From JBGSUE01 sp041753515 (GTDB lineage: Bacteria; Patescibacteriota; Microgenomatia; UBA10105; UBA927), in assembly GCA_041753515.1 (NCBI GenBank), contig JBGSUE010000039.1, positions 1 to 35,150 of the forward strand: DNA of 35,150 bases, in the 5' to 3' direction. Below, one piece after another: positions 1-7,532 of this stretch; position 1 is the first letter of the stretch; each line of letters begins with the position of its first letter. The position numbers were made by a program, and so were the translations under genes. The notes beneath the pieces are model-generated. The model was not told the origin of the DNA and searched no databases. It saw only the letters and a list, made by a program, of their open reading frames with translations.

Positions 1-2
1 TT

Positions 3-1832
3 TCGTGGAACGCATCCCCGAAATCCGATGATGCCGATGCCAAGCTGTCGTTTATAGTATGGGCGGCAGATGATGAAAAAATTGGAGACCGAATAACTGT
101 GACGCTTCCCACGCTTCCGTTCGGATTCCGGGAAAAATCTGCCAAATCCTCAAGCGGATCAGTGACATATCCGGTCGTAATTGCCGCGGATACTGATCCG
201 GCACGATCCACTCTTATTTTGTCGCTTTCGCCGTCTTTAGCCGGGGCGCTTGTGCCATCCATGAAATATTTAGTAGATTATCCGTACGGCTGTATCGAAC
301 AGACAACCAGCCGTTTTGTTCCGGCAGTCATCGCAAAATTAAATCCTTCATACTTCGGGACTGTGATAGCAGATAAAAATATTAATGACATGATAGAGAC
401 GGGTGTCAAACGGATCTCGGATATGCAGCAGACCAATGGCGGGTGGACATGGTGGTTTCAAGGTCCGTCGGATTTGTATGTTTCCTCCTATGTTATGGAA
501 TATCTCCTGTACGCGAAAAATGCAGGTGCGGATGTTGATGAAAACGTGTTGTCGCGTGCGCGCAGTTTTATTGCCAGTGAGAGAAAGCCTGAAAATTGGA
601 ATCTACCGGACTCCTCGGATGCGGCAGTTATTCAGGCATACACCCTTAGCTTGTTTGCAGACTTTGGACCACTGGCCCGACTTACATATCATACAAAGTA
701 CCCGGATGTAAACCCCGAAATTCTTGCCATGGAAGTCATGGCAAATACAAGAAACGGGTATACGAATCCAGCTGAAAACGGATTTAATGAGTTGTTGAGA
801 CTGTCGCAAACACAAGGAGACGGAGTATTCTGGCCTGCCGGAAGAAAAGAATATTTCGGTTCAATCGATACGGCTACAGCTTTTGCGGTACGTGCAATCC
901 TCGCTCAGGGGACACACCGTGATATGGCGGAAAAGGCAGTCAGATATTTATTGTCAGCTAGACGGTACGATTATTGGTCCAATACGTTTGCCACAAGTCA
1001 GGTAGTGCGGGCTGTGACGGATTATTCAAACAGCGGATCGGAAGACAATCCAGATCTTGCATATTCAGTGACATTGGGAACAAAAACTCTTGCAAGCGGG
1101 AACGTAACTTCCGCCTCCCAAAAAATTTCAGATATTTCAATAAAACCTGATCCTGTAATTTCTGGTACTGACCTTGTGGTTGCTGTTTCAGGACGGGGAA
1201 ATCTCTATTCCACGTATGTTCTTTCACAATTCCGGACAGACCGGGCAATCGCGGCTGAAAGCCATGGGATGAATGTTGCCCGCTCGTACGAGAATGCCAA
1301 AGGATCGGACTACACGATCGGTGTTGGGGATACAGTGAACGTTACGCTGACCGTATCCGGTGTTGCGGACCAGGATTATTATGGTGTTTTGGAAGACCAG
1401 CTTCCAAGCGGTATGGTACCGGTTATTGAAACACTGAAGAACGAACAGTATGCTGATCCGGCATCGTATTATTCCAGGTGGGACAATTATGGGAAAGAGT
1501 ATACCCAAAACGGTGTCATTCTTTCCTCCTACCGCTGGGGCGGGGGGACACGGGTGTATACGTATAAAGCACGGGCAGTTGCCGCCGGATCATTTATTGT
1601 GCCGCCTGCCACAAGTGAGCTGATGTATAAACCGGAAATCAATGCCCGCACAGGAGTCTCCACAATCGCCATCCAGGACCAATCAAAACGGTTGCCGTCC
1701 GTTGCCAAAAAAGTAGAAGCCCTCGTCAAAGGAACGCCAAAAGCAAGTACGCTATTCGTGATAGTCATGGGAGTATTTGCCAGTATAGCTTCAGTTTTCT
1801 ATATCCGCCACCGGAAAATGAATGGGAAATAA
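3..1832 (+). CDS. Alpha-2-macroglobulin family protein, C-terminal part (5' end outside window)
   Basis: The reading frame is open to the left edge, so the gene begins outside the window; a GTG at 99 is only an internal codon. The visible part carries the thioester motif CIEQ in the context YPYGCIEQTTSR (nt 291-302), followed by an alpha-helical thioester-domain region (GGWTWWF, YVSSYVMEYLLYAK) and a beta-rich C-terminal domain of the macroglobulin type (LEDQLPSGMVPV, VPPATSELMYKPE). Proteins of this family trap proteases and can bind targets covalently through the Cys-Gln thioester. A hydrophobic stretch near the end (TLFVIVMGVFASIASVFYI) followed by RHRK suggests a C-terminal membrane anchor with the protein facing outward. 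It overlaps the next gene by 11 bases. The family call is firm; the target is unknown. Confidence 0.9.
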   Translation, partial: SWNASPKSDDADAKLSFIVWAADDEKIGDRITVTLPTLPFGFREKSAKSSSGSVTYPVVIAADTDPARSTLILSLSPSLAGALVPSMKYLVDYPYGCIEQTTSRFVPAVIAKLNPSYFGTVIADKNINDMIETGVKRISDMQQTNGGWTWWFQGPSDLYVSSYVMEYLLYAKNAGADVDENVLSRARSFIASERKPENWNLPDSSDAAVIQAYTLSLFADFGPLARLTYHTKYPDVNPEILAMEVMANTRNGYTNPAENGFNELLRLSQTQGDGVFWPAGRKEYFGSIDTATAFAVRAILAQGTHRDMAEKAVRYLLSARRYDYWSNTFATSQVVRAVTDYSNSGSEDNPDLAYSVTLGTKTLASGNVTSASQKISDISIKPDPVISGTDLVVAVSGRGNLYSTYVLSQFRTDRAIAAESHGMNVARSYENAKGSDYTIGVGDTVNVTLTVSGVADQDYYGVLEDQLPSGMVPVIETLKNEQYADPASYYSRWDNYGKEYTQNGVILSSYRWGGGTRVYTYKARAVAAGSFIVPPATSELMYKPEINARTGVSTIAIQDQSKRLPSVAKKVEALVKGTPKASTLFVIVMGVFASIASVFYIRHRKMNGK

Positions 1833-2655
1833 AATTGTCTCTTTTATTATCTTTATTTGCTTTTTTCTTGTCATAGGTATTGCCGTATCAAACAGTACAA
1901 AACAGGATACAACCGACCGAAACGTTATTAAGGTTGGGTATGCATATCCTGATGAGCCGCAGATCAGAAGTGCGATATTTAAAGCGGGAATTGTCCGGAA
2001 AGATGAAAATATCCGGGGTGTCATCGTGCCACATCACCTGCTGGCATCGGATCTGATTGCCCGGGGTGTCTCACAGCTTGATGTTTCAAAGATTGTGGTC
2101 ATCGGGCCGGATCATTACGAAGCAGGGGGCGGCGGATATTTTTCATCATCACTCATCTACGACACACCATACGGAATTGTGTATCCCGAAGTGATTCCCG
2201 GATTTCCTCTCAACAACAGTGCAGCCGAAAGAGAACACTCTATCTCCAATATGATGCCGTTTATCGCCCGGTTTAGTCCCAAGATTCCTGTTGTGCCCAT
2301 CATTGTAAGCCAAAGAATTTCTTTAAAAGAATTGGAAAAATTGGCTGATATGCTTATGTTGGATCATACGGTATACATTGCATCTGTTGATTTTTCCCAT
2401 TATCTCAAATCCATGGAAGCAGATGTGAATGACAAAAAAACTCTTGAACTGATAAAAAACAGGGAGTATGAAAATATTTTACGGTTGGGCAACGATTTTA
2501 TCGACTCACCGCAGGTTGTGGTTTTGTTTCTTATGATTATGGATCGTTTGGAAGTTTCCAATATGGATGTTCTCTCCCACACCAATTCCGGGTATCTGAC
2601 CGGCAATTTTGATGGTTCCACGACAAGTTATTTTGTCCTCGCATTCACCCGGTAA
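1822..2655 (+). CDS. Memo-family protein (AmmeMemoRadiSam system protein B-like), membrane-anchored
   Basis: This 277-residue protein has an N-terminal hydrophobic segment (about residues 5-22) that looks like a signal anchor, then a Memo-like domain. Recognisable family blocks are VPHHLLAS, VVIGPDHYEAG, YDTPYG, EHSI, and SVDFSHY near residue 190. Memo proteins share a fold with class III extradiol dioxygenases and use histidines for a metal site; the biochemical role in bacteria is unsettled. The usual partners, AMMECR1 and a radical SAM protein, are not seen here. The gene begins inside the end of the macroglobulin gene, which suggests co-expression, and the anchor would place the domain outside the membrane. 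The family is clear, the function is not. Confidence 0.85.
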   Translation: MGNKIVSFIIFICFFLVIGIAVSNSTKQDTTDRNVIKVGYAYPDEPQIRSAIFKAGIVRKDENIRGVIVPHHLLASDLIARGVSQLDVSKIVVIGPDHYEAGGGGYFSSSLIYDTPYGIVYPEVIPGFPLNNSAAEREHSISNMMPFIARFSPKIPVVPIIVSQRISLKELEKLADMLMLDHTVYIASVDFSHYLKSMEADVNDKKTLELIKNREYENILRLGNDFIDSPQVVVLFLMIMDRLEVSNMDVLSHTNSGYLTGNFDGSTTSYFVLAFTR

Positions 2656-2676
2656 ATAGACTACCATAAAAGGAAT

Positions 2677-3270
2677 ATGCAACTTGCTCAGGCCACAGTG
2701 GGTCTGCCCGCGATCGCCACCCAGTATTACACGACAGTCATGTCGCTTACACCGAAAACGGATCAGATGGTGGAAACGCCGGTTCCCCAGACGCCGGCAG
2801 AGTTCATATGGTTGCCGTTGGTGATATTTATTCTTCTGTTTATATCTGCATCTGGAATTCTCCTTTCTCAAAAAATCAAAAACTGGAAGAAGTCAGCCGT
2901 TTTATTTTTGCTGGCTTTCTTCATAGCAGGTATACCGTTTGCCATTTCTTCCATACGGGAGGGGTTTTCCACAACCACCAAAGCTTCCCCGGATGAAACA
3001 CCACGAAGTGTCGTAGTGCGTGAATTCAAGCAAGGGAGTGTTGTCGTCTCCTGGGAAACGGATAAAAAAGGTATAGGTGCGGTCAGATATTGGCCTGATA
3101 CAGTGCCATCGGAAGCAGTGGTTAAAATTGAACATATATCCACACAAAAACATACTGTTGTGCTTACAGGTTTGTCTGCCGGCGCTTCTTACGAACTTGA
3201 AATAGTATCCGGCAAATCATGGTATGATAATCATGGAGTTCCTGTCCGTTTTACCTTAGATTCACTATGA
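2677..3270 (+). CDS. Membrane protein with fibronectin III-like domain, paralogue 1
   Basis: This 197-residue protein has a polar N-terminus (about 45 residues), two transmembrane segments (around residues 46-65 and 73-91), and a C-terminal beta-sandwich domain. The last resembles the fibronectin III-like domain that precedes purple acid phosphatases: SWETDKKGIGAVRYW, then VVLTGLSAGASYELEI. No enzymatic motif is visible. The next gene encodes a protein of the same plan and overlaps it by ATGA, so the two arose by tandem duplication and are probably translated together. With the macroglobulin-like and Memo genes upstream it forms a likely cell-surface operon. I infer an adhesion or scaffold role only from the domain type. 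Confidence 0.75.
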   Translation: MQLAQATVGLPAIATQYYTTVMSLTPKTDQMVETPVPQTPAEFIWLPLVIFILLFISASGILLSQKIKNWKKSAVLFLLAFFIAGIPFAISSIREGFSTTTKASPDETPRSVVVREFKQGSVVVSWETDKKGIGAVRYWPDTVPSEAVVKIEHISTQKHTVVLTGLSAGASYELEIVSGKSWYDNHGVPVRFTLDSL

Positions 3271-3881
3271 AAGAGCTTGCAGTTTCTTCAGTATCCCTCC
3301 CTGGGTCAGCGAATGACTATTATCTGAATATTATGGCATTGACCCCGAAAGAGCAGGTGCAGGCACAGGCAACTGATCAGGCTAGCCAGATTCCCTCTGT
3401 TGCTTCATATTTCGTCTGGGCGCCCATGGCGGTTTTTATTATGCTTTTTATTGCTGTGTTTGGACTGATGATTGCTGGGAAAGTCATGACATTCAAACGG
3501 ACGGTCAGCGCCATGATGCTCGCGCTCGTTCTGGCTGCTATTCCATACATAACCGGCCAGATAAATACCGGATTTTCTACATCGACAAAGGCCGGACCGG
3601 AGGAATTTCCGAAAAATGTCGAAATCAAACGGCTCACACCTTCATCTGCAACAGTAGTTTGGATGACGGATGTGGCGCTCACCGGAGCAGTCCGGTATGG
3701 CGCAACACCTCTGGACGAACTGATGACAAAAGTCCTTATTGCCGATAGCGGCCAAAAAACCACAATCCATACGGTCGAATTGTCCGGTCTCGTTCCGGGA
3801 AAAACCTACGACCTTGAAATTTTCTCCGGTAAAACATGGTACAACAACAGCGGAACAAATCTCCAATTTACTCCTGAATAG
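3267..3881 (+). CDS. Membrane protein with fibronectin III-like domain, paralogue 2
   Basis: This 204-residue protein is the tandem paralogue of the gene before it. Both have the pattern YYxxxMxLTPK near residues 18-30, two transmembrane helices, a GFSTSTKA-type linker, and a C-terminal fibronectin-like domain (VVWMTDVALTGAVRYG; VELSGLVPGKTYDLEIFSGK). The start ATG overlaps the upstream stop. The N-terminus is polar and short, so the first helix probably acts as an uncleaved signal. No catalytic residues are recognisable. It is the last gene of the left-edge surface cassette; a toxin-antitoxin promoter begins at the next base. Confidence 0.75.
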   Translation: MKELAVSSVSLPGSANDYYLNIMALTPKEQVQAQATDQASQIPSVASYFVWAPMAVFIMLFIAVFGLMIAGKVMTFKRTVSAMMLALVLAAIPYITGQINTGFSTSTKAGPEEFPKNVEIKRLTPSSATVVWMTDVALTGAVRYGATPLDELMTKVLIADSGQKTTIHTVELSGLVPGKTYDLEIFSGKTWYNNSGTNLQFTPE

Positions 3882-3910
3882 TTGCTATATAGATATAAAT
3901 ATGGTATAAT
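3882..3910 (+). promoter_or_regulatory. Sigma70-type promoter of the toxin-antitoxin operon
   Basis: A TTGCTA box (3882-3887) and a perfect TATAAT (3905-3910) are separated by 17 bases. Transcription would start near 3917, leaving only about 13 bases before the antitoxin ATG and no Shine-Dalgarno sequence. Confidence 0.7.
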
Positions 3911-3931
3911 ATAGGTATATTATATACCTAT
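3911..3931. promoter_or_regulatory. Perfect palindrome, probable antitoxin operator
   Basis: The arms ATAGGTATA (3911-3919) and TATACCTAT (3923-3931) are exact reverse complements around a 3-base centre. The element directly follows the -10 box, covers the expected transcription start, and runs into the antitoxin start codon. Ribbon-helix-helix antitoxins commonly repress their own operon through such sites; binding here is inferred. Confidence 0.7.
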
Positions 3932-4178
3932 GAATACACAGCAAGTACAGCTTAAGATCAGTTTGTCTGAGCAGCTCAACCAGCTACTTTCCACACGTGC
4001 AGCAGATGTTGGCGTTCCGGTGACACAGTTTGTGAAACATCTGATTATCAAAGATGTTGAAAACATATCCTATCCTGTAAAAAGTATATCGGAAAGGACT
4101 GAAAAACTGGCGCGAGCTGCACTTGATGATTTGGATAATGCGGTTGATGCAGATACATTTTTCCGAACAGCTTCATGA
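3930..4178 (+). CDS. Antitoxin, RelB/DinJ-like (ribbon-helix-helix)
   Basis: This small 82-residue protein starts with a strand-helix-helix pattern (VQLKISLSEQLNQLLSTRAA, then VPVTQFVKHLII) typical of RelB/DinJ-type antitoxins, followed by a charged tail that would wrap around the toxin. It lies directly upstream of a RelE-like toxin, and the two overlap by ATGA (4175-4178). A dedicated promoter and a perfect palindrome overlap its start, consistent with autoregulation. The ATG at 3930 is the only start that fits the promoter. The exact subfamily is uncertain because these antitoxins diverge quickly. Confidence 0.8.
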   Translation: MNTQQVQLKISLSEQLNQLLSTRAADVGVPVTQFVKHLIIKDVENISYPVKSISERTEKLARAALDDLDNAVDADTFFRTAS

Positions 4179-4447
4179 AGGCCAAGATATCTTTGCATGT
4201 TCAAAAAACACTTCTGAAAATAGCCAGGAAGGATAAAAATCTCTTAGCAAAAATCAAAAAACAGATCGAGCTCTTCGAAACGAATCCTCATCATCCATCA
4301 CTTCGTATACATAAATTATCTGGATCATTGGAGAATATGTGGAGTATGTCCGTTGGCCTTTCAGTCAGAATGGTCTATATTGTGCTTGAGGATGATATCG
4401 CATATTTTGTCGATATCGGAAGTCATGATGAAGTCTATAGAAAGTAA
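4175..4447 (+). CDS. RelE/YafQ-family toxin (mRNA interferase-like)
   Basis: This 90-residue protein matches the RelE/YafQ toxin plan: N-terminal helices rich in lysine, NPHHPSLRIHKLSGSLENMWSMSV in the middle, and the C-terminal signature VDIGSHDEVY. Toxins with this ending are ribosome-dependent mRNA endonucleases or closely related ParE-like proteins. It is translationally coupled to the antitoxin by the ATGA overlap. The C-terminal His-Asp-Glu-Tyr block and the central arginine are present, so the toxin looks intact. Whether it cleaves mRNA or targets gyrase cannot be told from sequence alone, but the HHPSLR and DIGSHDEVY blocks favour the YafQ side. Confidence 0.85.
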   Translation: MKAKISLHVQKTLLKIARKDKNLLAKIKKQIELFETNPHHPSLRIHKLSGSLENMWSMSVGLSVRMVYIVLEDDIAYFVDIGSHDEVYRK

Positions 4448-4481
4448 GAAAATCGTCTCCGGCCGTAGACAAAAAGGCCAT

Positions 4482-4886
4482 TTAATTGATATGCGGATAA
4501 GGGCGTAATTCAACTGTTTCTTTCAGGTATTTAAACTCGGCGATATACATATTGAAAATTCCTTTTTGACCAAGAAATCCATACGATGCATTTTTTGAAT
4601 ATGTGAAACCTGCGCGGGTAGTAGTCATATTACCCCCGATGCCGATAGATATTTCGTGATAGTAAATCGTTTCAGATTTTCCGGTAATACCGCTGAGCGG
4701 TCCGGATTCACCTGTTTTTACTGGAATCTCCATGAGTTCACCGATTTGAGCGGGGAATACACAGATATCGGCACCTGAATCAACAAGAGCTTCGTAATAT
4801 ACTTGTTTGTTGTTTTTGTATTGGAGTGTGATTGGAATGATGGGTCTGATGAGTCCGGTAAGTATTTTTTTATACCGGAATTTCAT
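4482..4886 (-). CDS. Retropepsin-like aspartic protease
   Basis: This 134-residue protein carries the aspartyl-protease active-site block ALVDSGADICVFP (about residues 33-45), as in retroviral-type and bacterial single-domain retropepsins, which act as homodimers with one Asp from each subunit. A later hydrophobic-glycine stretch (YGFLGQKGIF) matches the flap/second half seen in bacterial relatives. It has no signal peptide. Its start overlaps the stop of the upstream DUF5678-like gene by ATGA, so the two are co-translated. It converges on the toxin gene with a 34-base gap. Substrates are unknown. Confidence 0.75.
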   Translation of the reverse strand: MKFRYKKILTGLIRPIIPITLQYKNNKQVYYEALVDSGADICVFPAQIGELMEIPVKTGESGPLSGITGKSETIYYHEISIGIGGNMTTTRAGFTYSKNASYGFLGQKGIFNMYIAEFKYLKETVELRPYPHIN

Positions 4887-5083
4887 ACCGTATCAAATCC
4901 AACCATTGGATGGATGTTTGTTGGAATGAATGTCATATACGGGCGGGAAAATCCTTTTTTCAAGGCTTTCTCATGTGCAGTTATTGCATTTTTTGCACTG
5001 CTTATGACGGTTTTTTCATCGGATTTCAGCGCCACCCATTGCCCTTTGTATTTTTTGTAGAGGGTGATCCAGTTGATTGACAT
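4883..5083 (-). CDS. DUF5678-like small protein
   Basis: This 66-residue protein has the pattern YKKYKGQWVALKSDEKTVIS, then AKNAITAHEKALKKGFSRP, which fits the DUF5678 family of small proteins found beside retropepsin-like genes in bacteria and archaea. It overlaps the protease gene by four bases. No function is established for the family. The start at 5083 is the first ATG that gives the family N-terminus; an overlapping longer frame reaching 5210 was rejected. Confidence 0.65.
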   Translation of the reverse strand: MSINWITLYKKYKGQWVALKSDEKTVISSAKNAITAHEKALKKGFSRPYMTFIPTNIHPMVGFDTV

Positions 5084-5203
5084 ATGTTCGTATTGTAAGG
5101 TTTTTCGGGTACGTTTTCAAGGTAAATTCGGAATTTTGTGTTTTTTCCTCTCCGGTCGTGGTTAAAAAACCGTTATCAAATTGCATGCCGATCATGTACG
5201 ATC

Positions 5204-5232
5204 TAGACACACCAAAAATTTTCTAGTACAAT
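5204..5232 (+). promoter_or_regulatory. Sigma70-type promoter upstream of fusA
   Basis: TAGACA (5204-5209) and TACAAT (5227-5232) are 17 bases apart. Each differs from consensus by one base. The inferred transcript would start near 5239 and have a leader of about 117 bases before fusA. Confidence 0.6.
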
Positions 5233-5252
5233 ACAATTGTTGAGGCAAGGCG

Positions 5253-5290
5253 GACTGTTCCGTGACGATTGCGGGGCAGTCTTTATTATT
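5253..5290 (+). terminator. Possible attenuator hairpin in the fusA leader
   Basis: GACTG (5253-5257) pairs with CAGTC (5277-5281), with an inner CCG/CGG pairing, and a T-rich tail TTTATTATT follows. The stem is short, so attenuation is only a possibility. Confidence 0.3.
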
Positions 5291-5355
5291 GAGTTTCTTC
5301 GTAATCTTCTTATTCGATTAACGATTAACTCTAAACGTTTAACGATTATTATACT

Positions 5356-7461
5356 ATGGCAGCTCCAAATACACATGTCACCGAAAACCGCGATGTTTCA
5401 CTGGATAAAGTGAGGAATATCGGCATTATTGCGCATATCGATGCCGGAAAAACCACCACAACCGAACGCATTCTTTTTTATACCGGCCGGTCGTATAAAA
5501 TCGGCGATATCGACGAGGGAACCACCCAGATGGACTGGATGGAACAGGAGAAGGAACGTGGTATTACGATAGTATCGGCAGCAACGACGACATTCTGGAA
5601 AGGATACAGATTTAATATTATTGACACTCCCGGACACGTGGATTTTACGGCAGAGGTCGAAAGATCGCTGCGCGTTTTAGATGGGGGTATCACTGTTCTT
5701 GATGCTGAAGAGGGAGTACAGTCCCAGTCGGAAACCGTCTGGCACCAGGCAGATAAGTATAAAGTACCACGGCTGTGTTTTATCAACAAAATGGACAAAA
5801 TCGGAGCTGATTTCAGGATGACAATCAGATCCATTGAAGAGCGGTTGGGAGCCAGGACTGCCGTTATGGTCGTACCAATCGGCGCGGAACATGAATTCAA
5901 AGGTGTTATTGATCTTCTGACACGGAAAGCCTTCATATGGGGCAGTGATGAACTTGGGGCAACATATACTGAGACGGATGATATTCCACAAAATTTAAAA
6001 AATGAAGTTGAAAAGAGCCGTCACGATCTTATCGAACGGATCAGTGAAACAGATGATGTCTTGACCGAAATGTACCTGGATGGGAAAGAACCGACTTTAG
6101 AGCAATTAAAAAGTGCACTTCGAAGAGCTGTCATCGGGTATAAACTTGTACCGATTTATGCAGGGACCAGCCTTCGTAATAAAGGTGTTCAGCCAATTTT
6201 AGATGCAGTTGTTGATTATCTCCCGAGTCCTTTGGATCTTCCGTCAGTTGATGGGATAGTGCCGCGGACCGGAGAAAAAACGATGCGGAAACGTACAAAC
6301 GAAGAACCATTATCCGGACTTGCATTTAAAATTCAGATTGATCCCCATGTGGGAAAACTGACCTATGTGCGCATCTATTCCGGCAAGCTTCAGTCCGGAT
6401 CATATGTTGTCAATGCAACAAAGGATAAGAAAGAGCGGATCGGACGGCTTCTTCTCATGCATGCCAACCAGCGCGAAGAGATAAAGGAAGCGTATGCCGG
6501 GGAAATTGTTGCGGTTGTTGGTTTCAAAGAAACGGTAACAGGTGACACGATTTGTGATCCTGATAAACCAATTGTTCTTGAACAGATTTCATTCCCGGAT
6601 CCTGTGATATCATTGGCAATAGAACCAAAAACGAAAAACGATCAGGAAAAGATGGGCATAGCGCTTCAGAGGTTATCGGAGGAAGATCCGACATTCAAAA
6701 TAAAATCCAATCAGGAAACGAATCAAACTGTTATCTGGGGAATGGGAGAGCTGCATCTAGAAATAATTGTTGATCGTATGAAGCGTGAATTTAAAGTTGA
6801 TGCAAACGTCGGTGCTCCGCAGGTTGCATATAAGGAAACGATTAAAGTTCTCGCCGAAGGAGAAGGAAAATACATCCGTCAGACCGGAGGCCATGGCCAG
6901 TATGGTCACTGTCTATTGCGAATAGAACCCCTCGCACGCGGTGAAGGTTTTGAATTTGTTGATGCCATTAAAGGTGGTGCGATCCCGAGAGAATTTATTG
7001 CTCCGATTGAAAAGGGTGTTAAAGAGGCAATGGAGAATGGAGTAATTGCAGGGTATCCGGTCGTCGATACACGGGTAACGCTCTATGACGGAACGTATCA
7101 TGATGTCGATTCTTCCGAAATTGCATTTAAGATTGCAGGATCTATGGCTTTTCAGAATGCAGCAAAACAGGCTCAGATGGTACTTCTGGAGCCGATCATG
7201 AAAGTTGAAGTCACGACACCTGATGAATATATGGGGGATGTGATCGGTGACCTGTCTGCGAAGCGCGCACAGATTATGGGAACACAGAAGAGAGGCACAG
7301 TGACAATCATCGTAGCGTCAGTACCACTGGCAGAGCTTTCCGGATATGCAACAACTCTGCGAAGCATGTCAAAGGGAAGAGCAACATATTATATGGAACC
7401 GTCCCATTATGAAGAAATGCCGAAAAATCTTGCTGAAAAGATTATTGCAAAGCAAGTATAA
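5356..7461 (+). CDS. fusA: Elongation factor G
   Basis: This 701-residue translational GTPase drives ribosome translocation. It shows the G1 loop AHIDAGKT (residues 26-33), the EKERGITI switch I block, DTPGHVDF (G3), NKMD (G4), the long domain II, the GMGELHLEI motif of domain III, and RQTGGHGQYGHC of domain IV. Length is normal for the family. The start at 5356 gives the usual N-terminus; there is no clear Shine-Dalgarno in front of it. In many bacteria rpsL and rpsG precede fusA, but here the upstream neighbours are accessory genes, so the str operon is split. tuf follows after 71 bases. Confidence 0.98.
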   Translation: MAAPNTHVTENRDVSLDKVRNIGIIAHIDAGKTTTTERILFYTGRSYKIGDIDEGTTQMDWMEQEKERGITIVSAATTTFWKGYRFNIIDTPGHVDFTAEVERSLRVLDGGITVLDAEEGVQSQSETVWHQADKYKVPRLCFINKMDKIGADFRMTIRSIEERLGARTAVMVVPIGAEHEFKGVIDLLTRKAFIWGSDELGATYTETDDIPQNLKNEVEKSRHDLIERISETDDVLTEMYLDGKEPTLEQLKSALRRAVIGYKLVPIYAGTSLRNKGVQPILDAVVDYLPSPLDLPSVDGIVPRTGEKTMRKRTNEEPLSGLAFKIQIDPHVGKLTYVRIYSGKLQSGSYVVNATKDKKERIGRLLLMHANQREEIKEAYAGEIVAVVGFKETVTGDTICDPDKPIVLEQISFPDPVISLAIEPKTKNDQEKMGIALQRLSEEDPTFKIKSNQETNQTVIWGMGELHLEIIVDRMKREFKVDANVGAPQVAYKETIKVLAEGEGKYIRQTGGHGQYGHCLLRIEPLARGEGFEFVDAIKGGAIPREFIAPIEKGVKEAMENGVIAGYPVVDTRVTLYDGTYHDVDSSEIAFKIAGSMAFQNAAKQAQMVLLEPIMKVEVTTPDEYMGDVIGDLSAKRAQIMGTQKRGTVTIIVASVPLAELSGYATTLRSMSKGRATYYMEPSHYEEMPKNLAEKIIAKQV

Positions 7462-7484
7462 GCTATGATAGAATGCGGAGTACG

Positions 7485-7503
7485 CTCATTTTAATGAGTT
7501 TTC
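7485..7503 (+). terminator. Small hairpin with T run between fusA and tuf
   Basis: CTCATT (7485-7490) and AATGAG (7493-7498) are exact complements, followed by four T. The loop and stem are small, so it may be a weak attenuator rather than a true terminator. Confidence 0.3.
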
Positions 7504-7532
7504 ATTAGTATTGATTATTATAAGGAGGATAT

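Noticed and set aside
5016..5210. A 64-codon minus-strand frame upstream of the DUF5678-like gene
   Set aside because: It overlaps that gene in another frame and has no recognisable domain; it also covers the fusA promoter region.
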